NCBI RefSeq assembly: GCF_000153345.1
Contig: NZ_CH724126.1
Coordinates: 17,854 to 81,853 of the forward strand
Direction: 5' to 3'
Length of the DNA: 64,000 nt
Origin: Neptuniibacter caesariensis
Lineage (GTDB): Bacteria > Pseudomonadota > Gammaproteobacteria > Pseudomonadales > Balneatricaceae
The notes under the pieces were generated by a model that saw only the letters and a list, made by a program, of their open reading frames with translations, made no database searches and had not been told where the DNA came from. This document shows, in pieces, positions 27,951-37,666 of the stretch. Every line of letters begins with the position of its first letter. Within the stretch, counting starts at the first letter, position 1. The translations under genes and the position numbers were made by a program.

Positions 27951-29174
27951 TTATTCAGCTTCCGACAGTGCCTGCATCGCATGTTCGGCCCACTGTAAGC
28001 TATGCCGATACGCTACTTCAAAAAACGATTGCTCTAACTGTGATTGATTAATCCGCTGCCAATCCGCCTCTTCAAAAGCGATCACCTCCTGAAGCAACCT
28101 GCCCAACTCACCCGACTGCTCAGAGATCGCTTGTTTAATCGCTTCATCTAAAGGTACCTGGCGCAGGATCTCTTCCATCTCAACATCCAGCAGAAGATCC
28201 AGTTGGGAGATCATGCCGACCATAAAGGCACTTTCTTGCAGATCCGAATCCAGATACTCAGCCAGTAACTCACACATCCTGCCTCTGACCAACAGGTTCA
28301 TGGCCAGGGCTTCTGGCTTGTCGCTGTTGCCTGCAAGCGTTATAAGCGTCGCCCACTTCTTGAGTTGATTATGTCCCAGATAAACCACCGCTTGCTGCAT
28401 TGAATCAATCGGCCGATTGAGTTGATATGCTGCGGAATTTACAACTCTAAGAATCTTAAAGCTGAGTTTAGGGTCCATGATAATCAACTCTTCGATCTCA
28501 GCAGGCGTAATGTCAGGGCGCTGTAGATGCTGGAGCAACTGGAGTAACGCAGCACTGTTGCCGGGAACCTCTTTCCCCAGCACTTTGGTTGGACGGCTGA
28601 TAAATCGCCCCTGAAACAGCTTAAAGCCCGTTTTTTTACAGAAAATCAGTGTTTCAAAGTCATCTACATTTTGTGCAAGCGGGGTCACCTTAGAGCGATT
28701 TAGCAACGCCACCAGCTTCGTTATTTTTTGCCGATGCATCAGACTGAAGTCAATTTTGACAATATTGGCCAGCTTCACCAGGGGCACTAAGTGTGGCTGC
28801 ATTGAGAAGCCATCCAGCGCTAACCTGAAACCGTGCTCACGAAGCAACGTCAGATGTTCAATCAAAGATTCGGTGACTTGGGTATCGGGATGAACCTCAA
28901 CAACAATCTCTTTTTTAGGTAACAAAAGTACTTCGTTACCTTCAAGCATAGACTCTGGAAAGGGAAGAAATAGCGGAACTTTGCGAACTTTGCCATCCTG
29001 AAAAACACTGGTAAAGGTATGCATAACCAGCATTGAGCCTTCAGTCTCATGATCAAACAGCGAATCATCCATCAGCTCAGAAAACTGGTAGCGAAGCTGA
29101 TAGGCGATAATTTTCAGATCCCTATCAAAAATTGGCTGCCTGACCATCAGCATTTCGCTGTTATTTTGCACCAT
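27951..29174 (-). CDS. EAL-HDOD signalling protein with degenerate EAL domain
   Basis: A 407-residue cytoplasmic protein of the YuxH/CdgJ type: an EAL domain (about 1-200) followed by an HDOD domain (about 200-390). The EAL domain looks catalytically dead. The EAL motif itself is replaced by QLR after MVRQPIFDRDLKIIAY, and the metal-binding DDFG is DGFS in LALDGFSMQ. HDOD is recognisable from IIMDPKLSFKILRVVNSAAY and QQAVVYLGHNQLKKW. Such proteins regulate motility, biofilm or virulence without c-di-GMP turnover. It stands alone, convergent with hemY. Confidence 0.9.
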   Translation of the reverse strand: MVQNNSEMLMVRQPIFDRDLKIIAYQLRYQFSELMDDSLFDHETEGSMLVMHTFTSVFQDGKVRKVPLFLPFPESMLEGNEVLLLPKKEIVVEVHPDTQVTESLIEHLTLLREHGFRLALDGFSMQPHLVPLVKLANIVKIDFSLMHRQKITKLVALLNRSKVTPLAQNVDDFETLIFCKKTGFKLFQGRFISRPTKVLGKEVPGNSAALLQLLQHLQRPDITPAEIEELIIMDPKLSFKILRVVNSAAYQLNRPIDSMQQAVVYLGHNQLKKWATLITLAGNSDKPEALAMNLLVRGRMCELLAEYLDSDLQESAFMVGMISQLDLLLDVEMEEILRQVPLDEAIKQAISEQSGELGRLLQEVIAFEEADWQRINQSQLEQSFFEVAYRHSLQWAEHAMQALSEAE

Positions 29175-29246
29175 CTAAGCGACCCTGAAGCTCTTGGTTA
29201 ATTCAGCTTATAATCTGTTTATAATTTCTACCATACCGTTTTCAAT

Positions 29247-29274
29247 AAAAAAGAGGCCGTAGCCTCTTTCTTTT
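29247..29274 (-). terminator. Terminator of the ubiD-reductase operon
   Basis: An AAAGAGGC/GCCTCTTT stem with a four-base loop is followed on the minus strand by TTTTTTATTG, 13 bp past the reductase stop codon. Confidence 0.85.
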
Positions 29275-29286
29275 TCCTTTTATTAA

Positions 29287-30324
29287 TTACTTACGCGGTG
29301 CGTAAGCAAAAACATCGGAGTGCATATTCTCTTCTTTAAAGCCTCGCGCTTCACAAGCATCCAGTAGCGCATATACCATCGCTGGAGATCCACTGGTGAA
29401 GATTTCCACGTCGTCAAAGTCACTGAAATCTTCAAGAATAGCTTCCGGCAGCAAGCCGGTTCTGCCATTCCAGCCTGGTGATTTCTCTGGCTCGCTCACG
29501 ATCGGCTCAAAGTGCACATTGGGATGCTCAGCAGCCCATTGCTCTGGAAGTTTTTCCAGATACATATCCTCTTCTACCCTAGCCCCCCAGTATATGTGGA
29601 TCTGGTTGCTAAACTGGTTTGCCAATAGGTGCTCAACCACACTTTTGATTTGCGCAAAGCCAGTGCTGGCAGCCGCCATAATAAGACGCGTATCAGCACC
29701 AATACTGTGCGCCTGCAAATAACAATCGCCTTTAGGTAATTCGATCTCAACCGTCTTCTCATTGAGCAAATGATCGAGAATCGCTGTGGATAACTCACTG
29801 TCTGGTACATGTCGGATATGCAGTTCCAAATCACGCCCAGCATCCGGCGCCGACCCAATAGAAAAAGACGCTTTTTGCCCATCAGGCAGGTACATATCCA
29901 GATATTGGCCGGCAAAATACTCCGCCGACATAGAAGCTGTTGCAGGCATTCTCAGACGGATACGATAAACATCGTGGTTTAGCTTTTCATTGGCAGTAAT
30001 ATCACAAAGCAGTTTCTTCACTGATAATTCTCCGGGGCATTTCAACCCCTCAATATTCACCCTGACATCACTCAGCGGCATGCAAGTACAGGCAAAAACG
30101 GCTTCCGGCTTCTGATTTTTTTGCTTTTCTAGTTTCAGATGTTTTTCCGGATAGCGCTGCCTTATCTCTCCCTGCAGCAACTGAACTTCACATATTTCAC
30201 AGACGCCATTACGGCAACTCACTCTCAGGTGGTAGCCCTGGCGTTTTAGCGCATCATAGATGGTTTCATCGGTTAAGCAGTCAATCGCTATACCTGCATT
30301 CTCAATCCAGATGCGCTGAACCAT
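29287..30324 (-). CDS. 2Fe-2S ferredoxin / flavin reductase fusion protein
   Basis: A 345-residue electron-transfer protein. The N-terminal plant-type [2Fe-2S] domain (about 1-90) has cysteines in SCRNGVCEICEV and a final Cys in FACTC. An FNR-like reductase module follows, with flavin motif KASFSIGSAPD near 150-160, the NAD(P) motif AAASTGFAQIKS near 218-229, and the conserved C-terminal end DVFAYAPRK. In the flavin motif the usual arginine of RxxS is replaced by K-A. This is the architecture of CDP-6-deoxyhexulose dehydrase reductase (AscD-type) and of oxygenase reductases. It shares the TAATG junction with ubiD, so an electron-supply role linked to ubiD/prenyl-flavin or ubiquinone chemistry is plausible but unproven. 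Confidence 0.85.
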   Translation of the reverse strand: MVQRIWIENAGIAIDCLTDETIYDALKRQGYHLRVSCRNGVCEICEVQLLQGEIRQRYPEKHLKLEKQKNQKPEAVFACTCMPLSDVRVNIEGLKCPGELSVKKLLCDITANEKLNHDVYRIRLRMPATASMSAEYFAGQYLDMYLPDGQKASFSIGSAPDAGRDLELHIRHVPDSELSTAILDHLLNEKTVEIELPKGDCYLQAHSIGADTRLIMAAASTGFAQIKSVVEHLLANQFSNQIHIYWGARVEEDMYLEKLPEQWAAEHPNVHFEPIVSEPEKSPGWNGRTGLLPEAILEDFSDFDDVEIFTSGSPAMVYALLDACEARGFKEENMHSDVFAYAPRK

Positions 30325-31802
30325 TAATCCAGAATACCTAACTCACCCCAGATTGAATCGACCTTCGCTTTTACCTCTTCATCCATAACGATCGGCTCAC
30401 CCCATTCGCGGTCTGTCTCGCCTTCCCACTTATTGGTCGCGTCCATGCCCATTTTTGAGCCCAACCCAGAAACCGGCGAGGCAAAATCAAGATAATCGAT
30501 CGGTGTATTGTCGATCATCACCGTATCCCTCTGCGGGTCCATACGGGTAGTTATCGCCCAGATCACATCATTCCAGTCACGCGCATTGATATCATCATCA
30601 CAGACGATAACAAACTTGGTATACATAAACTGACGCAAGAATGACCAGACCCCAAGCATGATTCGCTTAGCGTGCCCCGGATACTGTTTCTTCATTGTTA
30701 CAACCGCCATGCGGTAAGAGCAACCTTCCGGTGGCAGATAAAAATCGACAATTTCCGGAAACTGCTTCTGCAAAATCGGTACAAAGACTTCGTTCAGCGC
30801 TACACCCAGAATGGCCGGCTCATCAGGCGGCCGCCCCGTGTAAGTACTGTGATAGATAGGATTACTACGATGAGTAATACGCTCAACCGTGAACACTGGG
30901 AAGCTATCAACTTCATTGTAATAACCGGTATGGTCACCGAACGGACCTTCGTCAGCCATTTCATCGGGATCGATGTAGCCTTCCAGAATAAACTCAGCGC
31001 TGGCCGGTACTTGCAGGTCACTCCCGATACACTGAGTGACTTCGGTTTTACCGCCACGCAACAAACCTGCGAACGCGTACTCTGATAATGTATCGGGTAC
31101 CGGAGTTACCGCACCGAGAATCGTTGCCGGATCAGCCCCTAAGGCAACAGCAACAGGGAACTTCTCACCTGGGCGCTGCTGTTTCCACTCACGGAAATCC
31201 AAAGCACCACCACGGTGAGCCAACCAACGCATGATCAACTTATTACGGCCGATCAATTGCTGGCGATAGATCCCCAGATTTTGACGTTCTTTGTTAGGCC
31301 CTCGGGTGATCACCAAAGGCCAGGTCACCAATGGCCCCGCATCACCAGGCCAGCAGGTTTGGATTGGTAGCTTGTAGAGATCAACCCGATCGCCTTCCAG
31401 CACATGTTTCTGACAAGCAGCGCCTTTGACCACCTTAGGCCCCATGTTCAGAACCTGTTTAAAGATCGGTAGTTTTTCCCAGGCATCCTTCATCCCTTTA
31501 GGGGGTTCAGGCTCCTTGAGCTGGGAAAGTAACTTGCCCACATCACGCAGCGCCTCAACAGTCTCTTCCCCCATCCCCATAGCAACCCGCTCAGGGGTGC
31601 CAAACAGGTTCGCTAAAACCGGGTAGTCATAACCTTTGGGGTTTTCAAAGAGCAGTGCTGGACCGCCTGCTCTTAGGGTTCGATCACTAATCTCGGTCAT
31701 CTCAAGATTTGGATCGATCTCCTGCTTGATACGCTTTAACTCACCACGCTGTTCCAGCATGTGGATAAAATCGCGTAAATCTTTATATTTTGGTGTCGCC
31801 AT
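30324..31802 (-). CDS. ubiD: 4-hydroxy-3-polyprenylbenzoate decarboxylase
   Basis: A prenylated-FMN-dependent decarboxylase of ubiquinone synthesis. It is 492 residues, the normal UbiD size. Visible marks are the N-terminal [20 protein letters not shown], the catalytic-region [20 protein letters not shown] with the prFMN-binding lysine/arginine, and [11 protein letters not shown] with the conserved Glu-Arg-Glu triad members nearby (about residue 280-295). The start is placed at MATPKYKDL; seven upstream in-frame residues are not part of the family. The rho gene lies 64 bp upstream. UbiX would be needed to make the cofactor and is not in the window. Confidence 0.96.
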   Translation of the reverse strand: MATPKYKDLRDFIHMLEQRGELKRIKQEIDPNLEMTEISDRTLRAGGPALLFENPKGYDYPVLANLFGTPERVAMGMGEETVEALRDVGKLLSQLKEPEPPKGMKDAWEKLPIFKQVLNMGPKVVKGAACQKHVLEGDRVDLYKLPIQTCWPGDAGPLVTWPLVITRGPNKERQNLGIYRQQLIGRNKLIMRWLAHRGGALDFREWKQQRPGEKFPVAVALGADPATILGAVTPVPDTLSEYAFAGLLRGGKTEVTQCIGSDLQVPASAEFILEGYIDPDEMADEGPFGDHTGYYNEVDSFPVFTVERITHRSNPIYHSTYTGRPPDEPAILGVALNEVFVPILQKQFPEIVDFYLPPEGCSYRMAVVTMKKQYPGHAKRIMLGVWSFLRQFMYTKFVIVCDDDINARDWNDVIWAITTRMDPQRDTVMIDNTPIDYLDFASPVSGLGSKMGMDATNKWEGETDREWGEPIVMDEEVKAKVDSIWGELGILD

Positions 31803-31866
31803 AATCAAACCTGGTAGATACAAAAAAGGGCAAGCAGATGCTCACCCCTTTCATACGCAAACCAAC

Positions 31867-33126
31867 TTACTTCCGTTTCATGGACAGGAAGAATTCGTCG
31901 TTGGTTTTAAAGTCTTTCAGTTTATCGATCACAAACTCTGTCGCTGCTGTGTCTTCCATTGGATCCAGCAGCTTACGCAGAATCCACATACGCTGCAGCT
32001 CTTCTTCCGACGTCAGCAGATCTTCACGACGGGTACCGGAGCGACGGATATTAATCGCCGGGAATACACGTTTCTCAGCGACTTTACGATCCAGATGAAC
32101 TTCCGAGTTGCCTGTACCTTTGAATTCCTCAAAGATAACTTCGTCCATCTTAGAACCTGTATCAACCAGCGCTGTCGCGATAATTGTCAGGCTGCCACCT
32201 TCTTCAATGTTACGTGCAGCACCGAAGAAACGTTTTGGACGCTCCAGCGCATGCGCATCAACACCACCGGTCAATACCTTACCGGATGATGGGATGACCG
32301 TATTGTAAGCACGCGCCAGTCGTGTGATGGAATCCAGAAGGATAACCACATCTTTTTTATGTTCTGTGAGTCGCTTAGCTTTCTCGATAACCATCTCGGC
32401 CACCTGAACGTGGCGTGATGGAGGCTCATCGAAGGTAGACGCTACAACTTCACCGCGAACGGTACGCTGCATCTCCGTTACTTCCTCTGGACGCTCGTCG
32501 ATAAGCAATACGATCAGATGAGTTTCCGGGTTATTACGGGTAATGCTGTTCGCAATATTCTGTAGCATCAGTGTCTTACCCGCTTTTGGCGGAGATACAA
32601 CCAATGCACGCTGACCTTTACCCATCGGGCAGACCAGATCGATGACACGTGCCGTCAGATCTTCAGTACTACCATTACCGATCTCCATTCTCAGGCGATC
32701 CTGGGCAAATAGTGGTGTCAGGTTTTCAAATAGAATCTTATTCTTCGCATTATCCGGCTTATCGTAGTTAATCTCGTTAACTTTCAGCAGCGCGAAATAA
32801 CGCTCACCATCCTTAGGTGGTCGAATCTTACCTGCAATAGTGTCACCTGTGCGCAGGTTAAAGCGGCGAATCTGGCTAGGGGATACGTAGATATCATCCG
32901 GGCCCGCCAGGTATGAAGAATCGGCAGAGCGAAGGAAACCAAAGCCGTCCTGAAGTATTTCTAATACGCCATTGCCATAGATGTCTTCACCGCCTTTAGC
33001 ATGACGCTTAAGGATTGCGAAAATAACATCTTGTTTACGGGAACGCGCCAGATTATCCATTCCCATGCCTTTGGCAATTTCGAGTAGCTCGGGAACGCTT
33101 TTTGTTTTAAGTTCGGTAAGATTCAT
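31867..33126 (-). CDS. rho: Transcription termination factor Rho
   Basis: A hexameric RNA helicase that ends transcription at Rho-dependent sites. The product is 419 residues, identical in length to E. coli Rho, starting [18 protein letters not shown]. The N-terminal RNA-binding cold-shock-like domain includes [18 protein letters not shown]. The ATPase core has Walker [12 protein letters not shown] near 177-187, and the Q-loop/R-loop region [21 protein letters not shown] lies toward the C-terminus. An in-frame upstream extension of 28 residues is rejected because it has no family match and lies in the leader. Confidence 0.97.
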   Translation of the reverse strand: MNLTELKTKSVPELLEIAKGMGMDNLARSRKQDVIFAILKRHAKGGEDIYGNGVLEILQDGFGFLRSADSSYLAGPDDIYVSPSQIRRFNLRTGDTIAGKIRPPKDGERYFALLKVNEINYDKPDNAKNKILFENLTPLFAQDRLRMEIGNGSTEDLTARVIDLVCPMGKGQRALVVSPPKAGKTLMLQNIANSITRNNPETHLIVLLIDERPEEVTEMQRTVRGEVVASTFDEPPSRHVQVAEMVIEKAKRLTEHKKDVVILLDSITRLARAYNTVIPSSGKVLTGGVDAHALERPKRFFGAARNIEEGGSLTIIATALVDTGSKMDEVIFEEFKGTGNSEVHLDRKVAEKRVFPAINIRRSGTRREDLLTSEEELQRMWILRKLLDPMEDTAATEFVIDKLKDFKTNDEFFLSMKRK

Positions 33127-33311
33127 AGTTTGAAGGAAAAAAGCACAGGGCTTATTTAAATTTTTTGGATGGATTCTTGAGAGAAATTTGAACGTTGGCC
33201 TAAAGCTCACGCGCTAAATTACATAAATAAAGAAGGATATTGCGATTAGCGGGAGGACCAAACAAGGAACACTATAGAAGGAAGAAAAGGGTCTGTCTAT
33301 AGGTCGAAGGT

Positions 33312-33349
33312 AAGAAAGTGCAATGTTTTATGACACACCGCACTTTCTT
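33312..33349 (-). terminator. Stem-loop downstream of trxA, probable terminator
   Basis: A 10-bp inverted repeat AAGAAAGTGC/GCACTTTCTT with an 18-nt loop begins 10 bp after the trxA stop. The tail is only partly T-rich, so termination may be incomplete and let some transcription reach rho. The remaining 33127-33311 is the AT-rich rho leader, where I see no leader peptide. Confidence 0.5.
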
Positions 33350-33359
33350 TACACTTTAA

Positions 33360-33686
33360 TTACAGATTAGCTTCGATGAATGCCGCTAACTGTGATTTTG
33401 ACAGTGCACCTACTTTAGTTGCTTCAACGTTACCGCCTTTAAACAACATCAGTGTAGGAATACCGCGAATACCAAACTTAGGTGGTGTTTCGCTGTTCTC
33501 GTCGATATTCAGCTTACAGATTTTCAGCTGGTCACCGTACTCTTTCGCAATCTCTTCCAGTACCGGAGCGATCATTTTACAAGGACCACACCATTCAGCC
33601 CAGTAATCAACCAGAACCGCACCTTCCGCTTTGAGAACATCTTCCTCAAAGGAAGCATCTGTAACATTTACAATGTTTTCACTCAT
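33360..33686 (-). CDS. trxA: Thioredoxin 1
   Basis: The main cytoplasmic protein-disulfide reductase. It is 108 residues, with the active site [10 protein letters not shown] at about 28-37 (both cysteines present), the buried aspartate near residue 26 and the cis-proline in [12 protein letters not shown] near 73-84. The trxA-rho order on one strand is conserved across gammaproteobacteria. It is divergent from ppx, also a conserved arrangement. Confidence 0.97.
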   Translation of the reverse strand: MSENIVNVTDASFEEDVLKAEGAVLVDYWAEWCGPCKMIAPVLEEIAKEYGDQLKICKLNIDENSETPPKFGIRGIPTLMLFKGGNVEATKVGALSKSQLAAFIEANL

Positions 33687-33731
33687 GGGAACTCTTCTCC
33701 GCTGCGCCCATTAAAATTGATCAGACCGCCG

Positions 33732-33761
33732 ATAATAACACTCTGAACACATATTGTGTAA
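33732..33761 (-). promoter_or_regulatory. Candidate trxA promoter
   Basis: Minus-strand TTACAC and TATTAT are separated by 18 bp, with the -10 ending 45 bp before the trxA ATG. The rest of the trxA-ppx gap contains a 10-bp palindrome CAAACGTTTG at 33831-33840. Confidence 0.5.
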
Positions 33762-33952
33762 TAAGAGACCTAGTAATTTCCGACTAATTTAGTCAATCAA
33801 TTGGCTATATGCTTAAATCAATAGGGAGATCAAACGTTTGTCGACTGTCATTTAAAAGCAACTGCAGCCAAGCTGTTCTTTTGGTAACCTTGGCATCCTT
33901 TAAAGTCAGGTCAACCCTGTCATGTCTCTATTGGTAACAGGATTATTTCAGT

Positions 33953-35467
33953 ATGACAGATAAGTCTGTTGTTACAGAAAACAATGAAGAACAACTGCTC
34001 GCAGCCATCGATTTAGGCTCTAACAGTTTTCATATCGTCGTCGCTCAGCTTGATCAAGGTGAGCTGAGAACCGTGGATGTTCTATCTGATAAGGTCCAAC
34101 TTGCAGCAGGCATAGACAAAAACAGATACCTGACAGATGAAGCGAAACAACGTGGTTTGGATTGCCTGAGCCGTTTCGCCCAACGAGTCAAAGACCTGCC
34201 ACGAGATGCCGTACGCGTGGTGGGTACTAATGCTCTTCGGGAAGCGAAAAACAGCAAAGCGTTTATTGAAGAGGCCGAAAGCATTCTTGGCACCCCGCTG
34301 GAAATCATTGCTGGCCGTGAGGAAGCACGTCTTATCTACCTTGGCGTAGCCCATACCCTCGCAGATGATCAGGGTGCTCGCCTTGTAATCGATATCGGAG
34401 GCGGAAGCACCGAATTTATTATTGGCGAACGCTTTGAGCCACGCATTATGGAAAGCCTGCATATGGGCTGCGTCAGCTATACAAAACGATTCTTTAGCGA
34501 CGACTGTATCTCTGCTAAGAACTTTTACCGCGCTAAAACCGCCGCCTTACAAGAACTCCAGGCCATTACTAACTACTACAAAGAGAATGGCTGGCACAGT
34601 GCAGTCGGCTCTTCCGGTACGATTAAAGCGGTTCGAAATGCCTGTGTCAGTTGTGGGTTTAGTAAAGACAGAATTACCCGCGAAGCCTTACAACAACTGA
34701 CTGAGAAAGTCCTCAGCTTCAAACATTACGAAGAGATTGATATCGAGGGATTAAAACCTGAACGTAAAAAGGTACTTCCTGCTGGACTGGCAGTACTTTG
34801 CGCGGCATTTGAAGCGTTAGAAATCGAAGAGATGACTTTCTCTGAGGGCGCCCTCAGAGAGGGGGTTTTATATGATATGGCGGGCCGCCTTCGCCATGAA
34901 GATGTACGCGATCGAACCATCAACGCCATTATGCAGCGCTACCATGTCGATCAGGAACAAGCTGATAGAGTAGAACAAACGGCTCTTCTGGCCTGGGCTC
35001 AGGTTAAAGAGGGCTGGCAACTTTCACGAAAACATTACGACATGCTGAGCTGGGCTGCCCGCACCCATGAGATCGGCCTTACCATCGCTCATAGCCAGTT
35101 TCATAAGCACAGTGCTTACCTTCTCAGTCACTCGGATCTACCTGGCTTTACGACACGAGAACAACAGTTACTTGCTGCACTGGTTCGTGGGCATCGCCGA
35201 AAATTCCCAAAAGATGAATTTAAAGCACTGCCGAAACGCCTACAGGAGTCCTATCGTCATCTTTGTGTATTATTGAGATTAGCGGTCGTGTTGCATCGAA
35301 GCCGCTCTAAAGATCGCCTGCCCGCAGTCACTTTTCATGTCGATGGCAAGAAGTTGATGATTGAGTTTCCAGAAGGCTGGCTAGAACACCACCCTCTCAC
35401 TCACGCTGACCTGGAGCAGGAAGCTGACTACTTAACCAGCGCAGATACCAAGCTGCGTTTCAGATAA
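33953..35467 (+). CDS. ppx: Exopolyphosphatase
   Basis: Releases phosphate from the ends of polyphosphate chains; the family also includes pppGpp phosphatase GppA. The product is 504 residues. The ASKHA ATPase-fold motifs are AIDLGSNSFHIVVAQ near residues 17-31 and LVIDIGGGSTEFIIG near 144-158, with the catalytic glutamate in NALREAKNS-type region near 120. The C-terminal half contains an HD-type helical domain (WAARTHEIGLTIAHSQFHKHSAYLL). The position opposite trxA-rho favours Ppx over GppA, though GppA activity cannot be excluded. Confidence 0.93.
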   Translation: MTDKSVVTENNEEQLLAAIDLGSNSFHIVVAQLDQGELRTVDVLSDKVQLAAGIDKNRYLTDEAKQRGLDCLSRFAQRVKDLPRDAVRVVGTNALREAKNSKAFIEEAESILGTPLEIIAGREEARLIYLGVAHTLADDQGARLVIDIGGGSTEFIIGERFEPRIMESLHMGCVSYTKRFFSDDCISAKNFYRAKTAALQELQAITNYYKENGWHSAVGSSGTIKAVRNACVSCGFSKDRITREALQQLTEKVLSFKHYEEIDIEGLKPERKKVLPAGLAVLCAAFEALEIEEMTFSEGALREGVLYDMAGRLRHEDVRDRTINAIMQRYHVDQEQADRVEQTALLAWAQVKEGWQLSRKHYDMLSWAARTHEIGLTIAHSQFHKHSAYLLSHSDLPGFTTREQQLLAALVRGHRRKFPKDEFKALPKRLQESYRHLCVLLRLAVVLHRSRSKDRLPAVTFHVDGKKLMIEFPEGWLEHHPLTHADLEQEADYLTSADTKLRFR

Positions 35468-35501
35468 CACACTCCGCACATTTTGTTGCTAAACGACGAC
35501 T

Positions 35502-35527
35502 AAAAAGCCCGCAAACGCGGGCTTTTT
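35502..35527. terminator. Bidirectional terminator between ppx and the buf operon
   Basis: A perfect AAAAAGCCCGC/GCGGGCTTTTT stem with an AAAC loop lies between the convergent ppx and bufC genes. Confidence 0.93.
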
Positions 35528-35544
35528 ATCAAGTGATCGGTTCG

Positions 35545-36318
35545 CTAAACCCGATCATCAGCTAAAAGCTCATCATCCAGCCAACGCGCTATTAAAATAC
35601 CAAACTCGTTAACGACATCCGCATCAGGGAATTCCTCACTCAAGGCAGCTCCCATACTTTCCAGCTCACTCCCTCTACATAGATGATTTAAAGCCGAATA
35701 TTCAATCATCGAGAGTGTTCGAAAGTGAGGTGAATGGCCCTTTCTCCAGGTCAAAAACGGTATTGGCTGATCCAAACGCACTACCGCTGGCGGCACTTGG
35801 TCTTGATTAATCGCATGCCAGATATCCAGTGTATTGAAGGCGTGATGGCAAAGTTTGAGTGTAGGAACAGGAGAAAACTTATCTAAGGCGATACCTTCAG
35901 CCGCGAGCGATTCCAGCTTCTCACGGGTCATCACCGGTGCATCAGGGCCATCGAACGCACGCCTCAAAGTCCAGTCCATCTGCGCAAGCTCAGCAACCTC
36001 CTGGTCATGTTCTAATGCATCAGCAAGGTACTGAGGAAAGCGTTTCCCATAAAGCCCGATATTACTATGCTCTGATGTATTTGCCTGAACAAATTGGTAG
36101 GCCAGTCGCTCAAACCACTCATCACCAATGTAAGACGCGGTATGCTCAAATGTGTCATATAAGACATCGGCCAACCGCACACGATAAGCATTGTGATAAA
36201 TACCAATTCGTCGTGCTGAACTTATCCCATGTTTGGACTGCTCAGCCCATTCTGCACCTTTACACTCGGAGTCTAGCAGTAACTCCTGAAAGCTATCCTG
36301 CAACGCGGCCAAATTCAT
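35545..36318 (-). CDS. bufC: BufC-like DUF2063 partner of the MNIO enzyme
   Basis: A 257-residue protein of the DUF2063 (HvfC/BufC) family. The N-terminal domain contains the marker segments [14 protein letters not shown] and [21 protein letters not shown] near residues 36-56, then [13 protein letters not shown]. It partners the iron-dependent MNIO enzyme and is thought to recruit the precursor peptide. It overlaps bufB by 4 bp and closes the bufA-bufB-bufC operon at a terminator. No cofactor-binding motif is visible, which fits a scaffold rather than a catalyst. Confidence 0.9.
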   Translation of the reverse strand: MNLAALQDSFQELLLDSECKGAEWAEQSKHGISSARRIGIYHNAYRVRLADVLYDTFEHTASYIGDEWFERLAYQFVQANTSEHSNIGLYGKRFPQYLADALEHDQEVAELAQMDWTLRRAFDGPDAPVMTREKLESLAAEGIALDKFSPVPTLKLCHHAFNTLDIWHAINQDQVPPAVVRLDQPIPFLTWRKGHSPHFRTLSMIEYSALNHLCRGSELESMGAALSEEFPDADVVNEFGILIARWLDDELLADDRV

Positions 36319-37142
36319 ACTGCAACCTGCTGACTCAATACCTGATCGGCAATATCCCTTGCATAATTAAGCTCATCAAGCAGTTCTGATAGCTCAGGGA
36401 TATTATCATCACGCTCAATCATCGTTGGGATAAAACCAAAATGACCTAAAGCTTCTCGATATAGCCCCCATACATCCTGGCAAACCGGGTGATCGTGAGT
36501 ATCAATGATGTGATCACCATTATTCTGATGCCCGGCCAGATGGAATTGCATCACGCTCTGCTTTGGGATGCCTCGGATAAATTCAGTAGCAGAGAAACCA
36601 TGGTTAAATGCACTTACATAAATATTATTAATATCCAGTAGTAACTTACATCCAGTGCGCTTGGTAATTTCTGCTAAAAAATCCCACTCAGTCATTTCCG
36701 ATTCTTTAAATTCAACATAGCTGGACACATTCTCGAGTACCAAGGGGCGCTGAAGAAAATCCTGCACCTGCTCAACATTGCGTGTCACAACCTGTAAAGC
36801 TTCTTCTGAAAAGGGTAAGGGCAGAAGGTCATGCAGGTTTCTGCCATGAACACCTGTCCAACATAAATGGTCAGAGATCCACATCGGTTGGATTCTTTGC
36901 TCCAAACGTTTCAACTTACGCAGATATTCAGGATCAACACCTTTCAGTGAACCTATAGACATAGATACACCGTGCATAACCATCGGATAGTCAGCACGAA
37001 TTCTGTCTAGCATGGCCAAAGGTTTACCGCCATCGACCATGTAGTTATCAGAGATGACCTCCAGCCAATCTACCGGCTGTGGTTTTTCCAGAAAATCATG
37101 ATAGTGCTGGCTTCGCAAACCAAGCCCGAAACTAAAAGTCAT
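36315..37142 (-). CDS. bufB: BufB, multinuclear iron-dependent oxidase (MNIO, DUF692)
   Basis: A 275-residue TIM-barrel enzyme of the MNIO family that oxidatively modifies cysteines of a precursor peptide, for bufferins into thiooxazole or oxazolone-type groups. The metal ligands expected for the family are present: H57 in [10 protein letters not shown], the acidic and histidine pair in [10 protein letters not shown] (88-97), E137 in VLENVSSY, D170 in [14 protein letters not shown] with H181, H201 and H205 in FHLAGH, H216 in DTHDHPV, and E243 in MIERDDNIP. It is 33 bp downstream of bufA and overlaps bufC. Neighbours identify the substrate as the small Cys-rich BufA protein. Confidence 0.95.
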   Translation of the reverse strand: MTFSFGLGLRSQHYHDFLEKPQPVDWLEVISDNYMVDGGKPLAMLDRIRADYPMVMHGVSMSIGSLKGVDPEYLRKLKRLEQRIQPMWISDHLCWTGVHGRNLHDLLPLPFSEEALQVVTRNVEQVQDFLQRPLVLENVSSYVEFKESEMTEWDFLAEITKRTGCKLLLDINNIYVSAFNHGFSATEFIRGIPKQSVMQFHLAGHQNNGDHIIDTHDHPVCQDVWGLYREALGHFGFIPTMIERDDNIPELSELLDELNYARDIADQVLSQQVAV

Positions 37143-37175
37143 CTTGATTACCTATTATCTTAGAATGATAACTGC

Positions 37176-37463
37176 TTAAGATTTAATATCAGAGATCACG
37201 CCGTCTTTGTTCAAACATTCTTTTGCAGACAGTGCTTTGAAGCCATGACCACCACACTTATTCTGGCCTTTGCAGCTATGCTCTGCCGTCTTACAGTCTG
37301 AGTTACCTTTACAGGAGTGGACACCGTAACAGTGCACTTTATCACCTGCACCGATGGAAGCACCGGAGCTACCTACAGGTGCTTCAGCTGCCATAGCAGA
37401 TGCACTAAAAGCTACAGCCAAAGCGGCAGATGCAAAAGTCGTTGTTTTTTTAATTGCGCTCAT
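37176..37463 (-). CDS. bufA: BufA bufferin precursor, Cys-rich secreted peptide
   Basis: The 95-residue substrate of BufB. A signal peptide occupies about residues 1-26 (KKTTTFASAALAVAFSASAMA, cleaved near AMA-AE), so the mature product acts in the periplasm. The mature part has six cysteines, C45, C51, C57, C64, C70 and C83, in a repeated pattern CKGNSDC and CKGQNKC, then GGHGFKALSAKEC. This pattern resembles what databases call BufA2-type bufferins, which bind copper. A strong ribosome site AAGGAG precedes the ATG and the upstream 170 bp are AT-rich. It would buffer periplasmic Cu after modification; copper is inferred, not shown. Confidence 0.88.
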   Translation of the reverse strand: MSAIKKTTTFASAALAVAFSASAMAAEAPVGSSGASIGAGDKVHCYGVHSCKGNSDCKTAEHSCKGQNKCGGHGFKALSAKECLNKDGVISDIKS

Positions 37464-37634
37464 AGAATTATCTCCTTAGATAATTAGTAAGGGCCTATAA
37501 CCCAGATCAGTAATCTACTTATTGTTTAAAAACGCATTTTCATGCGCTCTTACTCAAACTACGCAGAGACTTTTTGCATAGATTCAGATTTTCAAAAAAA
37601 ATAACTTTTTTTTAAAAGCTTTGTGTTCGCCAAT

Positions 37635-37658
37635 AAAAAAGGCCCCGAAGGACCTTTT
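37635..37658 (-). terminator. Terminator of the sigma/anti-sigma unit
   Basis: A short GGTCC-TTCG-GGGCC stem with a UUCG loop is followed on the minus strand by TTTTTTATTG just past the anti-sigma stop codon. It separates that unit from the buf operon. Confidence 0.75.
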
Positions 37659-37666
37659 AAATAATC

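Noticed and set aside
33127-33210. N-terminal extension of Rho by 28 residues
   Set aside because: The in-frame extension lies in the rho leader. The downstream ATG gives exactly 419 residues and the conserved N-terminus.
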